In this document: positions 1 through 7,268 of the stretch, piece by piece
Position numbering within the stretch: position 1 is the first letter of the stretch
Layout of the letters: the number at the start of each line of letters is the position of its first letter
Assembly: GCA_900319975.1 (NCBI GenBank)
Contig: ONQP01000011.1
Location: 1-41,609, forward strand
DNA from: an uncultured Bacteroidales bacterium
Lineage (GTDB): Bacteria; Bacteroidota; Bacteroidia; Bacteroidales; UBA932
Length of the DNA: 41,609 nucleotides
Direction of reading: 5' to 3'
Position numbers and translations under genes: made by a program
The notes under the pieces: model-generated
What the model was told of the DNA's origin: nothing
Seen by the model: only the letters and a program-made list of their open reading frames with translations
Database searches by the model: none

Positions 1-143
1 GTCTGCTGCGCCTCCGGATGGTTCAGTTTCATCCAGGCGTCAAGGTAGCGTTTGGACGCTTCGTTCTTGCCGGTTTTGGGGTCCGTGGCGCACGAGCCGA
101 ACAGGACGGCCGCGAGGGTCAGGTATAAGAGCGTTTTCTTCAT
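1..143 (-). CDS. Lipoprotein N-terminus, cut by window edge (possible FKBP-type peptidyl-prolyl isomerase)
   Basis: Only the first 47 residues are inside the window. The protein starts MKKTLLYLTLAAVLFGSC, a lipoprotein signal peptide with lipobox LFGSC (lipidated Cys18). A short polar linker follows and then SKRYLDAWMKLNHPEA. The ATG (141-143) lies one base after the TAA stop of the DHH phosphoesterase gene, so the two are surely co-transcribed. From memory, Bacteroidales often place a lipid-anchored FKBP-type prolyl isomerase after this phosphoesterase, and the post-linker text resembles those proteins. No catalytic FKBP segment is visible here, so that name is an inference. The lipoprotein signal is seen directly. 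Confidence 0.6.
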   Translation of the reverse strand, partial: MKKTLLYLTLAAVLFGSCATDPKTGKNEASKRYLDAWMKLNHPEAQQ

Positions 144-144
144 A

Positions 145-1203
145 TTATTCACTTTGGGACGGCCCTTGATTCCGCATAAATCGTGCCGTCACGGTTGCTA
201 TGTATTCCGCCGCCGCTTCGGGGGCGGGAATGTCCTGGGGGAAGTAGAGTTTGCCGCCGGCGGCGCAGGGGTGGCCGCCGCCGTGGAAGGCCTCCTGGGC
301 CAGGAGGTTGGCCGCCACGCCGGCCTTGGAGCGGATCGACACGCGGAAGTGGCCTTCGTCCTCCTTCAGGAAGACGCTCAGGCGCACGCCGCCGATGCCG
401 AGCGGGAGGTTGACGAAGCCCTCCGTCTCGCCGTCCTGCACGTCGTAGCGGCGCAGGAAATCGCGGTCCAGCACGGCATAAGCCACGCCGTCGGGCGTGA
501 TGGTCATCCGCTCGTGGAGGAAGGCGCCCATCGCGCGGAAACGGTGCTCGCGGTAGCGGTGATAGAGCTGGTCCAGGAGCGCATCCCGGTCCACGCCCGC
601 CGCCAGGAGCTCGGACGCCATCCGCAGGGTGGACGGCCAGACCGAATTGGCGAAATTGTTGGTGTCCGTGGTCATGCCGGCCATCAGGGGCGTGAGCACC
701 GCCAGGGGGAGCCGCTCCGCGGCGCCGACCCCGGGCAGGGCGAGCAGCACCTGGTAGAGCAGTTCGCTTGCGGACGAGATATCCGTCTCGCTGAACACCA
801 CGTCGAAGGAGTCGCGCTCCGGACTGAGGTGATGGTCGATCAGCACCTTGGGGGCGGAGCAGGCCCGCAGCTGCGCCGAGAGGGCCTCCGCGCGGCCGAG
901 GCCGTTCATGTCCAGGCAGACGAGCAGGTCGCAGGCCGCGAGCCGGGCCGCCGCCTCCTGCGGGTCGCGGGCGGCGTCCACGAGCCCCTCCTCCGGAAGG
1001 AGGAACCCGAGCGTGTCCGGCGCGGAGTCGGGCAGCAGCAGGGTGGCGTCCGTGTGCCGGCAGCGGCGCAGATAGGCGAGCAGCGCGGTGCCGCTCCCGA
1101 TGGCGTCTCCGTCGGGGTGCGTGTGCACCACGATGCAGGCGTGTCCCGCTGCCGCGAAAAGCGCCTCCAGACGCAAGATATCTGCCGAAGAAAGTACCTG
1201 CAT
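145..1203 (-). CDS. DHH/DHHA1 family phosphoesterase (NrnA-like oligoribonuclease / pAp phosphatase)
   Basis: A 352-residue protein of the DHH superfamily. The N-terminal DHH domain shows HTHPDGDAIGSG (residues 27-38), a metal-site Asp in LVCLDMNG (Asp98) and the signature IDHHLSP (DHH at 123-125). The C-terminal DHHA1 domain carries GGGHP (308-312) for nucleotide binding. Length and motif order match NrnA, which degrades nanoRNA of 2-5 nucleotides and dephosphorylates 3'-phosphoadenosine 5'-phosphate; some relatives hydrolyse cyclic dinucleotides, so the substrate is not fixed. ATG at 1203 is chosen over an in-frame TTG at 1212 because a promoter -7 element at 1223-1230 would place transcription start between or close to them. 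The lipoprotein gene follows one base downstream. Confidence 0.88.
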   Translation of the reverse strand: MQVLSSADILRLEALFAAAGHACIVVHTHPDGDAIGSGTALLAYLRRCRHTDATLLLPDSAPDTLGFLLPEEGLVDAARDPQEAAARLAACDLLVCLDMNGLGRAEALSAQLRACSAPKVLIDHHLSPERDSFDVVFSETDISSASELLYQVLLALPGVGAAERLPLAVLTPLMAGMTTDTNNFANSVWPSTLRMASELLAAGVDRDALLDQLYHRYREHRFRAMGAFLHERMTITPDGVAYAVLDRDFLRRYDVQDGETEGFVNLPLGIGGVRLSVFLKEDEGHFRVSIRSKAGVAANLLAQEAFHGGGHPCAAGGKLYFPQDIPAPEAAAEYIATVTARFMRNQGPSQSE

Positions 1204-1222
1204 GTCTTCCAAAAAAACTTTG

Positions 1223-1258
1223 CAAATTTAATAAGAATATTGCATTTGATAAATCAAA
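1223..1258 (-). promoter_or_regulatory. Bacteroides-type promoter for the DHH phosphoesterase gene
   Basis: Read on the minus strand, TAAATTTG (1223-1230) matches the -7 consensus TAnnTTTG. A TTTG at 1255-1258 could be the -33 element, but its 24-base spacing is longer than the usual 19-21. The element leaves about 19 bases to the ATG at 1203. Confidence 0.45.
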
Positions 1259-1270
1259 TTCGTAACTTTG
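1240..1270 (+). promoter_or_regulatory. Bacteroides-type promoter for the 1307 operon
   Basis: TTG (1240-1242), a 20-base spacer and TAACTTTG (1263-1270) fit the -33/-7 consensus of Bacteroidota housekeeping promoters. It drives the membrane protein/DUF3822/rsmD operon and lies back to back with the DHH promoter. Confidence 0.6.
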
Positions 1271-1306
1271 TGGGACTTTGGATATCAAATAAATTTAACC
1301 CATAAA

Positions 1307-2008
1307 ATGAACAAAGTAACTAAAATTGTCGCGGAAGTCATCCTGCTCGTCGCTATCGGCGGCTTGATCTACTGGCTGTACAGCAACATCATGTCTCCTG
1401 TCAAGTTCAACAAGGAGAAGGATATCCGCAAGGAGGTCGCCGTGCAGCGTCTCAAGGACATCCGTACCCTGCAGGTTGCCTATAAGTCCGTCAACGGCAA
1501 GTTCAATTCTTCCATCGACTCCCTCAAGCAGTTCTATGAGAACGGCAACATGGAGATCGTGATGCAGATCGGTTCCATGGACGACTCCCTCGCCGTCGCC
1601 AACACCGAGGCCATCAAGAAGGCCAACCGCAACCTCAAGGGCGAGCAGCTGACCGCCAAGCTCCAGGAGGCCTATGCCGCCGGCATGAACGTGGTGTATT
1701 CCACCACCACCAAGATCCCGGTGCGCGACACCCTCTTCCACGACCGTGCGGACTTCTGCATCGACTCCCTCAAGTATATCCCGTTCTCCGGTAAGCAGCC
1801 CGTCGAGATGGATGCCGCCGTCAAGATGGTTTCCGGCGTTCCCGTGCCTCTCTTCGAGGCCCGTATGCCTTGGAGAGCCCTCCTCAAGGGTATGGACAAC
1901 CAGCTCCGCATCAACCTCGATGCCGAGCAGCGCGACCTCAACCGCTACGAAGGTCTGCAGGTCGGTTCCATCAGCGCTCCGAACAACAACGCAGGTAACT
2001 GGGAGTAG
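1307..2008 (+). CDS. Conserved hypothetical protein with one N-terminal membrane span
   Basis: A 233-residue protein with a single hydrophobic helix near the N-terminus (about residues 9-27, VAEVILLVAIGGLIYWLYS). A long hydrophilic, probably periplasmic, part rich in Lys, Asp and helical segments follows, with no recognisable catalytic motif. The frame is open further upstream, but the first in-frame ATG after the promoter (-7 at 1263-1270) is at 1307 and gives a clean N-in membrane anchor. The stop (TAG 2006-2008) overlaps the GTG of the next gene by one base, so it heads an operon with the DUF3822-like gene and rsmD. From memory the same trio occurs in other Bacteroidota. Function unknown. 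Confidence 0.75.
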   Translation: MNKVTKIVAEVILLVAIGGLIYWLYSNIMSPVKFNKEKDIRKEVAVQRLKDIRTLQVAYKSVNGKFNSSIDSLKQFYENGNMEIVMQIGSMDDSLAVANTEAIKKANRNLKGEQLTAKLQEAYAAGMNVVYSTTTKIPVRDTLFHDRADFCIDSLKYIPFSGKQPVEMDAAVKMVSGVPVPLFEARMPWRALLKGMDNQLRINLDAEQRDLNRYEGLQVGSISAPNNNAGNWE

Positions 2009-2469
2009 TGTTCACCCTCGTCCCCTCCCAATTCTTTGACCCTGCGACGGCGCGTCAAGCGCTTGCCGAAGTGGCGGATTTGAAGGAGGGCGACACCGTC
2101 GGACACCTCGCCCTTCCGCAATACAACGCTGTCCTCGTCTATACCACAGACGGGGACAGCGTCATTGTTGACGGCGTGCCGGAGATCTACCGGCTGCTCA
2201 CCCGTCTGCCCGACTGCCCGGAATACAACAAGATCCTTTGCAGCCGCAATGGAGACAAACTCCTCCTGGCCGTCGCCCAGGGCAAGAACCTGCTGCTCGC
2301 CAACAGCTTCCCCGCCCAGGACTTCACCACCGCGGAGTACTACATCTTCCTCACCCTCAAGTCCCTGCAGCTCAACCCGGAGATCTCCACGATCTGCTGG
2401 CGCAGCGGCCTTGACGCGGAGGACGAGATGTCGCTTTACCGCTATTTCAAGGCCGTCGTCAAGTTATGA
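2008..2469 (+). CDS. DUF3822-like protein lacking the usual N-terminal part
   Basis: A 153-residue cytosolic protein. It sits directly before rsmD, where Bacteroidota normally keep a DUF3822 gene, and contains the pattern I associate with that family (FTLVPSQFFDP near the start, LLLANSFPAQDF in the middle, a YYIFLTLKSLQL helix). Family members as I recall them are about 250 residues, with the FTLVP motif some 70 residues in; here it is at residue 2. The only usable start is GTG 2008, overlapping the previous stop as TAGTG, because an in-frame TAA at 1996-1998 blocks any longer protein. The 3' end overlaps rsmD by four bases (ATGA). Function unknown; the family assignment is by memory and position. 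Confidence 0.6.
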   Translation: MFTLVPSQFFDPATARQALAEVADLKEGDTVGHLALPQYNAVLVYTTDGDSVIVDGVPEIYRLLTRLPDCPEYNKILCSRNGDKLLLAVAQGKNLLLANSFPAQDFTTAEYYIFLTLKSLQLNPEISTICWRSGLDAEDEMSLYRYFKAVVKL

Positions 2470-2999
2470 GGATCATCGGCGGCCGTCTCAAGGGCAAGCC
2501 CATCCAGCCCCCGATGGGGTATGGTGCCCGTCCCACCACGGATTTCGCCCGTGAGGGACTCTTCAATATCCTGGGCAACGAATACGAGTTCGAAGACCTC
2601 CAGGTGCTCGACCTGTTCGGCGGCACCGGCGCCGTCTCCTACGAATTCGCCTCGCGCGGCGCGCGCCGCGTGTATTGCATAGAGATGAACCGGGACCACG
2701 CCGCCTTCATCCGGCGCGAGGCCGCCCGGCTCGGGCTGGACGCCGTCACGGCCGTCCACGCCAACGTCTTCGATTTCCTTCCCATCTGCCACGAGAAGTT
2801 CGACATCATCTTCGCCGACCCGCCTTACGCGCTGGAGGGGCTGGAGACCATCCCGGACAAGGTCCTGTCGCGGGACCTGCTGCACCCCGGATGCTATTTC
2901 ATCCTCGAACACGGCGACGAACACAGCTTCGTGGACCATCCTCTCTTCAAGAAGGAAAAGACCTACGGTCGCGTCCATTTCTCTTTTTTTGAAAAATAA
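2466..2999 (+). CDS. rsmD: 16S rRNA (guanine(966)-N(2))-methyltransferase RsmD
   Basis: A 177-residue class I SAM-dependent methyltransferase that methylates N2 of G966 in 16S rRNA on the assembled small subunit. Visible motifs are the N-terminal RIIGGRLKG (2-10), the substrate-side PTTDFAREGLFNIL (23-36), SAM motif I LDLFGGTGA (48-56), acidic motif II CIEMN (71-75) and the catalytic motif IV DPPY (118-121). Length is typical for the family. The ATG overlaps the stop of the preceding DUF3822-like gene (ATGA), indicating translational coupling. A hairpin terminator follows directly at 3002. Confidence 0.95.
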   Translation: MRIIGGRLKGKPIQPPMGYGARPTTDFAREGLFNILGNEYEFEDLQVLDLFGGTGAVSYEFASRGARRVYCIEMNRDHAAFIRREAARLGLDAVTAVHANVFDFLPICHEKFDIIFADPPYALEGLETIPDKVLSRDLLHPGCYFILEHGDEHSFVDHPLFKKEKTYGRVHFSFFEK

Positions 3000-3001
3000 T
3001 T

Positions 3002-3031
3002 CACCCGGCGTTGCAACGAACCGGGTGTTTT
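3002..3031 (+). terminator. Rho-independent terminator after rsmD
   Basis: CACCCGG (3002-3008) pairs with CCGGGTG (3021-3027) around a 12-base loop and is followed by TTTT. It separates the rsmD operon from the sigma-factor operon. Confidence 0.7.
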
Positions 3032-3061
3032 CGCGTTATATAGACAGAAACGACCTGAAGA

Positions 3062-3559
3062 ATGACACGGCAGGAGATAACGGAATTCTACGGAAAACAT
3101 CATCAGCGGCTGTATAACATCAGCCTGCGGATCCTGAAAGATTCCGACGAGGCGGAGGAAGTGATGCAGGACACCATCCTGAAGTTCGTCTCATCCGAAG
3201 GATCGTTCGGCTCCGAAGCGCAGGTATCCGCCTGGTTGGCCCGCACCTGCATCCGCGCTTCCATCGACCGGCTCCGCAGCCGGAAACGCGAGGAGGCCTT
3301 CCTGGCAGACTACGCCCTGCAGGAAGAAGCGGAGGAGCCGGCCGAAGAGCAGCTCCGGGGGCCCGTCCCCGACGTGATGCAGATCCGTGCTGCGATGGAA
3401 CGGCTGCCCGAGCCCTACCGGCTGGTGCTCAACCTCGTCCTGATCGAGGGCCTGGACTACCGGGAGATCGCCGGACTGACCGGACAGAAGGAGACGACGC
3501 TCCGTTCGCTGTTCTCCAGAGGAAAGAACAAATTGACGCTTATATTGAACAAGATATGA
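3062..3559 (+). CDS. ECF-type RNA polymerase sigma factor
   Basis: A 165-residue group IV sigma factor. Region 2 covers about residues 8-75, with LYNISLRILKDSDEAEEVMQ (18-37) as the core-binding and -10-recognition helix set. Region 4 covers about 106-158 (RLPEPYRLVLNLVLIEG then LDYREIAGLTGQKETTLRSL), the helix-turn-helix that reads the -35 element. A Glu-rich linker (88-97) joins them. The ATG of the next gene overlaps the stop (ATGA), and that gene has the layout of an anti-sigma factor; a GIN-domain exported protein follows. Such sigma factors usually switch on their own operon in response to envelope signals, which is an inference here since no matching promoter motif was identified. Confidence 0.93.
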   Translation: MTRQEITEFYGKHHQRLYNISLRILKDSDEAEEVMQDTILKFVSSEGSFGSEAQVSAWLARTCIRASIDRLRSRKREEAFLADYALQEEAEEPAEEQLRGPVPDVMQIRAAMERLPEPYRLVLNLVLIEGLDYREIAGLTGQKETTLRSLFSRGKNKLTLILNKI

Positions 3560-4041
3560 ACGAACTCGAAAAATACATCCGCGACCACGCGGCCGAATTC
3601 GACGCGGCGATGCCCGCCGAAGGCCACGAAGAGCGTTTCCTGGCGCGGCTCGCTGTCACGCAGCTGCCGCAGGAAGCCCCGCAGAAGCCCGCCCGCGGCT
3701 TCTGGAAGGCCTTCCGCGCCGCCTGGATCCCGGCCCTCGTCTGCGCCGCCCTGGCCGCCGCTTTCCTGCTGATCCGCCCCGGAGACCCGTTCCGCCACGT
3801 CAGCAACGACCCGGAAGCCATCTATGTCGCCTACCTGGGAGAGGTCGCCCGGCTCTACGAAGAGATGCCCTCGCAGAACTGCTCCGAGCGCGACGCTGCC
3901 ATCCGGAGCATCACGGAAGAAGAGGACCCCTACTTCAACCAGTTGCCCGAAGAGCTCTCCGCCGGCAAACGCGCCAGGATGATCAAGTCCTACTACGCGG
4001 AGCTGCTCGCCCTCGCCGGGGAAGTAAACAAGAAATATTAA
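3556..4041 (+). CDS. Putative membrane anti-sigma factor
   Basis: A 161-residue protein with a soluble N-terminal part (1-50), one hydrophobic span (about 57-74, WIPALVCAALAAAFLLI) and a C-terminal part of about 85 residues that would face the periplasm. It overlaps the ECF sigma gene by four bases. Size, topology and position fit an anti-sigma factor that holds the sigma factor at the inner membrane. No zinc-binding anti-sigma motif (HxxxCxxC) is visible, so it is not of the ZAS type. The C-terminal part has no recognised domain. Its role is inferred from context; only the membrane span and coupling are seen. Confidence 0.7.
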   Translation: MNELEKYIRDHAAEFDAAMPAEGHEERFLARLAVTQLPQEAPQKPARGFWKAFRAAWIPALVCAALAAAFLLIRPGDPFRHVSNDPEAIYVAYLGEVARLYEEMPSQNCSERDAAIRSITEEEDPYFNQLPEELSAGKRARMIKSYYAELLALAGEVNKKY

Positions 4042-4067
4042 TCAACAAATACTAAATTCAAATAGAA

Positions 4068-4988
4068 ATGAAACGCTTCATCACCTTCATCGTCGCGGCC
4101 TTTGCCGCCCTGTCTCTCTCCGCTACCGGAATCAACGCGTCGGAGCCTGCCCAGAACGAGACCAAAGAATACAATTTCAGCAACTTCACCGAGCTGGACG
4201 TCAGCTTTTCCTACCATGTCGAACTCACCAAATCCAGCCGTTATGCCGTCTCCGTCGAGAGCCCGGATTTCATAGTGCCTTACCTGCGCGTCGAACTTCG
4301 CGGCAACCGCCTGGTCCTGTCCTGCTACGAACTTCCGCGCGACGTCCGTCGCCGGCTGGAAAACGGCCGGTACAAGATCCGCGCATTCGTCTCGATGCCT
4401 GAACTGAATATGCTGAGGATGTCCGGCGCCTCGCGCCTCGAAGCCGACGGCCAGGAATTCTCTTCCCGCAAGCCGTTCCACGCCGACCTCTCCGGCGCAT
4501 CTCTCGCCACGGGCCTCGTCGTCCGCACCCGGGAAGCCGGCATCGGCTGCAGCGGCGCCAGCAAGCTGTTGCTCCGCGGCAGCTTCGACAAAGTGAACGT
4601 CGGCCTGTCCGGCAGCAGCAACTGCGAGCTGGATTTCGACGCCAAGGAAGCGAAAGTCGGCCTGAGCGGCGCCTCCAAGCTGATCCAGCGGGGTGGCATC
4701 ACCAATCTCGATGTCCTGGCCAGCGGCGCGGCCAACTTCTCCCAGGAGGGCCAGCTCAACGCCCTGTTCTGCGAGGCTTCCGGCGCTGCCAAGATCAGCC
4801 TGGGCGACGCGCCTGCCGTCACCGCCAAGATCCGCCTGAGCGGGGCCTCCCAGGCCACCGTGGATGTCCGCAACGAGATCAGCATCCAGCTCTCCGGCGC
4901 CTCGTCCCTGCGCTACCGCGCCAACGACAGGCTGCGCATCGTCGACCAGACCGTCTCCCGCGCCTCTTCGATCTCCAGCTACAAATAG
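4068..4988 (+). CDS. Exported GIN-domain (DUF2807) beta-helix protein
   Basis: A 306-residue protein with a signal peptide (MKRFITFIVAAFAALSLSAT, cleavage near 20-25). Residues 34-110 match the head of GIN-domain proteins (FTELDVSFSYHVELT). After that an SG[AS][SA] motif recurs at residues 119, 142, 162, 181, 200, 219, 238, 258 and 276, every 18-23 residues with a core of 19. This periodicity is what a right-handed beta-helix with one turn per repeat would show, and it is a known feature of DUF2807. The gene is 26 bases after the anti-sigma gene, so it is probably in the sigma operon, and the protein may act as an envelope sensor or effector (inference). A strong terminator follows. Confidence 0.85.
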   Translation: MKRFITFIVAAFAALSLSATGINASEPAQNETKEYNFSNFTELDVSFSYHVELTKSSRYAVSVESPDFIVPYLRVELRGNRLVLSCYELPRDVRRRLENGRYKIRAFVSMPELNMLRMSGASRLEADGQEFSSRKPFHADLSGASLATGLVVRTREAGIGCSGASKLLLRGSFDKVNVGLSGSSNCELDFDAKEAKVGLSGASKLIQRGGITNLDVLASGAANFSQEGQLNALFCEASGAAKISLGDAPAVTAKIRLSGASQATVDVRNEISIQLSGASSLRYRANDRLRIVDQTVSRASSISSYK

Positions 4989-5007
4989 CGGGACCCGCAT
5001 AAACGAA

Positions 5008-5039
5008 GGACTGCCGCCCGGCCGGGCGGCAGTCCTTTT
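5008..5039 (+). terminator. Strong Rho-independent terminator
   Basis: A perfect 28-base inverted repeat (GGACTGCCGCCCGG with its complement, 5008-5035) followed by TTTT. It ends the sigma-factor operon and sits between convergent genes. The opposite strand has only a weak T-tract, so it works mainly on the plus strand. Confidence 0.85.
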
Positions 5040-5055
5040 CCGTATGCAGCTGCGC

Positions 5056-6357
5056 TCAAATGCTGAAGTTGTGCCAGTGCGGGCCGAAGCGCTCGAACGC
5101 CTGGCGGTCGAGCATTTCCCGGTCGTCCGGGTGCGCGATGCCGATCAGCAGCTTGGCGCGTTCCTGCAGGCTCTTGCCGTAGAGATCCACGGCGCCGTAC
5201 TCGGTCACGATCCAGTGCGCGTCCGCGCGGGGCGTGACCACGCCGGCGCCCGCATTGAGCTCCGCCACGATCTTGTTCTTGCCCTTGACCGTGCGGGAGG
5301 CGAAGGCCGTGATGCTCTTGCCGCCCTCCGACATCGTGGCGCCGCGGACGAAGTCCACCTGGCCGCCGGTGCCGCTGAAGATGCGCGTGCCGATGGAGTC
5401 GGCGCTGATCTGGCCGGTGAGGTCCACCTCCACGGCGGAGTTGATGGCCTTCATGCCGGGATTCTGGCGGATCATATAAGGGTCGTTGACGTACTTGATG
5501 TCGCGCATCAGCACGTCGGGATTGTGGTCGATGAAGGAATAGACCTCCTGCGAGCCGAGCAGGAAGGAGGCCACCACCTTGCCCGTGTCGATGCGCTTGT
5601 TGGTGCCGTCGATCACGCCCGCCTTGATCAGGCGCAGCAGGCCGTCGGCGAACATCTCCGTATGGAGTCCCAGGTGCTTGTGGCCGCCGAGCTGCGCCGC
5701 GAGGGCGTTCGGCAGCGCGCCGATGCCCATCTGGATGCAGTCGCCGTCCTCGACGAGGGCCGCGCAGTTCTTGCCGATGAGCACCTCGGTCGGGGTGGGC
5801 TCGGCGAACGCGGCCGTCACGAGCGGCGCGTCGTCCTGTACGAGGTAGTCGAACTTCTCCAGCGGGATGAGGTCGCCGTAGGCGAACGGGACGTTGGGGT
5901 TGACCACGCCGATCACGAGATCGGCGGTCTCGATGGCCGCCACGGAGCAGTCCACCGAAGTGCCGAGGCTCACGCGCCCCTGCTCGTCGGGCAGGGAGAC
6001 GTTGACCAGGGCGGCGCCCAGCTTGATATAGCCGTCGCGGTAGAGCTTCTGGCTCTCGCCCAGGTGCACGGGGAGGTAGTCGGCGTAGCCGGCGTTGACG
6101 TTCTTGCGGACGTTGGGGCCGACGAAGAAGCCCTGCTCGAAGAAGATCCCCTCATAGCGCGGCTCGCTGTAGGGAGCCGGACCTTCCGTGTGGAAATGAT
6201 GGAAGTGCAGGTCGGTGACATCGCCCGCGTCGGCGCGTCGGCACAGGGCCTGGATCAGGATGTGGGGGACGCTGGCGACGCTGCTCAGGTGGACGTGGCA
6301 ATGGGAGGGGATGTGACTGACCGCCTCATCGGCGGAAACGAAGTTCACGGGCTTCAT
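5056..6357 (-). CDS. Acetyl-CoA hydrolase/transferase family CoA-transferase
   Basis: A 433-residue class I CoA-transferase. Visible features are the acyl-CoA glutamyl-ester site GLHTEMFADG (catalytic Glu234) and the conserved glycine-rich segment GTGGQVDFVRGA (from 329). The family covers 4-hydroxybutyrate, butyryl-CoA:acetate and succinyl-CoA:acetate CoA-transferases, which move CoA between an acyl-CoA and acetate or another acid in fermentation. The sequence alone does not settle the substrate. The frame is open above the chosen ATG, but the extra residues would be encoded by the promoter (-7 at 6386-6393), and MKPVNFVSADEAV is a normal family start. It stands alone on the minus strand. 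Confidence 0.88.
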   Translation of the reverse strand: MKPVNFVSADEAVSHIPSHCHVHLSSVASVPHILIQALCRRADAGDVTDLHFHHFHTEGPAPYSEPRYEGIFFEQGFFVGPNVRKNVNAGYADYLPVHLGESQKLYRDGYIKLGAALVNVSLPDEQGRVSLGTSVDCSVAAIETADLVIGVVNPNVPFAYGDLIPLEKFDYLVQDDAPLVTAAFAEPTPTEVLIGKNCAALVEDGDCIQMGIGALPNALAAQLGGHKHLGLHTEMFADGLLRLIKAGVIDGTNKRIDTGKVVASFLLGSQEVYSFIDHNPDVLMRDIKYVNDPYMIRQNPGMKAINSAVEVDLTGQISADSIGTRIFSGTGGQVDFVRGATMSEGGKSITAFASRTVKGKNKIVAELNAGAGVVTPRADAHWIVTEYGAVDLYGKSLQERAKLLIGIAHPDDREMLDRQAFERFGPHWHNFSI

Positions 6358-6372
6358 CTTGATAATTATTGT

Positions 6373-6380
6373 TATTTTTG
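6373..6380 (+). promoter_or_regulatory. Promoter -7 element for mazG
   Basis: TATTTTTG matches TAnnTTTG and lies 24 bases before the mazG ATG. No convincing -33 TTG is present at the normal spacing. Confidence 0.4.
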
Positions 6381-6385
6381 CAGCG

Positions 6386-6416
6386 CAAATATAGCAAATT
6401 ATCAATGCACACCAAA
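6386..6416 (-). promoter_or_regulatory. Bacteroides-type promoter for the CoA-transferase gene
   Basis: On the minus strand TTTG (6413-6416), a 19-base spacer and TATATTTG (6386-6393) form a full consensus promoter 28 bases before the ATG at 6357. The -33 element lies inside the first codons of mazG on the other strand. Confidence 0.65.
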
Positions 6417-7196
6417 GAAGAAAAACTCGCAGCCTTCGGCCGGCTGCTCGACACGATGGACGCGCTGCGCGAGAAGTGTCCCTGGAACGCCGCCCAGACG
6501 ATGGAGTCCATCCGCCCGATGACGGAAGAGGAAGTATATGAGCTCAGTGACGTCATCCTCAAGGGCGACCGCCCCGGCACGGCCAAGGAGATCGGCGACC
6601 TGCTCTACCACCTCGTCTTCTACGCCCGGATCGCGCAGGAGGAGGGGAGCTTCGACATCGCGGACAGCCTGGACAAGGTCGTGGACAAGATGGTCTTCCG
6701 CCATCCCCACGTCTTTGGTCCGGACGCCGGCAAGCCGACCTCCGCCAAGGAGATCGCCGACACCTGGGAGCTCGTCAAGGCCAAGGAGAAGGACGGCAAC
6801 AAGACCGTCCTGTCCGGCATCCCCGACGCGATGCCGGCCCTGCTCAAAGCTCTCTCGATGCAGGAGAAGGCCCGCGGCTGCGGCTTCGACTGGGAGCGGA
6901 AGGAAGACGTGTGGGAGAAGGTGAGCGAGGAGCTGGGCGAAGTGGGCGAGGCCTGCCGGGAGCAGGACCCGCGCCATATGGAGGAGGAGTTCGGCGACCT
7001 GCTCTTCGCGGTCATCAACGCCGCGCGCCTCTACGGGGTGGACCCCGAGGCGGCGCTGAGCGGCAGCTGCAGCAAGTTCCGCCGCCGCTTCACCTACCTC
7101 GAGGAGCAGACCCTCCGGAAGGGCCGCAAGCTCACGGACCTGACCCTCGCCGAGATGGACGCCATCTGGGACGAGGCCAAAGCGAAGGGGCTTTAG
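6405..7196 (+). CDS. mazG: Nucleoside triphosphate pyrophosphohydrolase MazG
   Basis: A 263-residue protein with two tandem MazG all-alpha domains, which hydrolyse (d)NTPs to NMP and pyrophosphate and remove non-canonical nucleotides. Domain 1 shows CPWNAAQT, the metal-binding EEEVYEL segment and EIGDLLYHLVFYARIAQEEG, then FRHPHVF. Domain 2 shows GFDWERKEDVW, EELGEVGEA and EEEFGDLLFAVINAARL, the second ExxE/ExxD metal site. Both domains keep their acidic residues. ATG 6405 (MHTKEEKL) is taken because it follows the -7 element by 24 bases; the frame is open upstream without a promoter. The gene is divergent from the CoA-transferase. The stop codon sits in a GGGGC/GCCCC hairpin, with a short dispersed repeat just beyond. 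Confidence 0.93.
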   Translation: MHTKEEKLAAFGRLLDTMDALREKCPWNAAQTMESIRPMTEEEVYELSDVILKGDRPGTAKEIGDLLYHLVFYARIAQEEGSFDIADSLDKVVDKMVFRHPHVFGPDAGKPTSAKEIADTWELVKAKEKDGNKTVLSGIPDAMPALLKALSMQEKARGCGFDWERKEDVWEKVSEELGEVGEACREQDPRHMEEEFGDLLFAVINAARLYGVDPEAALSGSCSKFRRRFTYLEEQTLRKGRKLTDLTLAEMDAIWDEAKAKGL

Positions 7197-7200
7197 CCCC

Positions 7201-7230
7201 TGTCGTCCTGAGCGTAGCGAAGGATCTCAG
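7201..7230. repeat. Short dispersed intergenic repeat-like element
   Basis: The segment containing CCTGAGCGTAGCGAAGGATC resembles a short element seen between genes in many bacterial genomes, recognisable because it gives spurious peptides such as LSVAKDL and CHPERSEGS. It directly follows the stop-codon hairpin of mazG (7187-7200). Only one copy was noticed in this window, so repeat status rests on memory of other genomes. Confidence 0.45.
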
Positions 7231-7239
7231 AAATTTAAC

Positions 7240-7247
7240 TATCTTTG
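7240..7247 (+). promoter_or_regulatory. Promoter -7 element for the GNAT-like gene
   Basis: TATCTTTG matches TAnnTTTG and stands 21 bases before the ATG at 7269. It follows the repeat-like element; no -33 TTG is clear. Confidence 0.45.
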
Positions 7248-7268
7248 CATTCCATATTTAACCCCGAT

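Noticed and set aside
4864-6522. Long plus-strand frame across the GIN-gene end and the CoA-transferase
   Set aside because: It crosses a strong terminator and lies antisense to a full CoA-transferase with its catalytic motif; the peptide has no family character.
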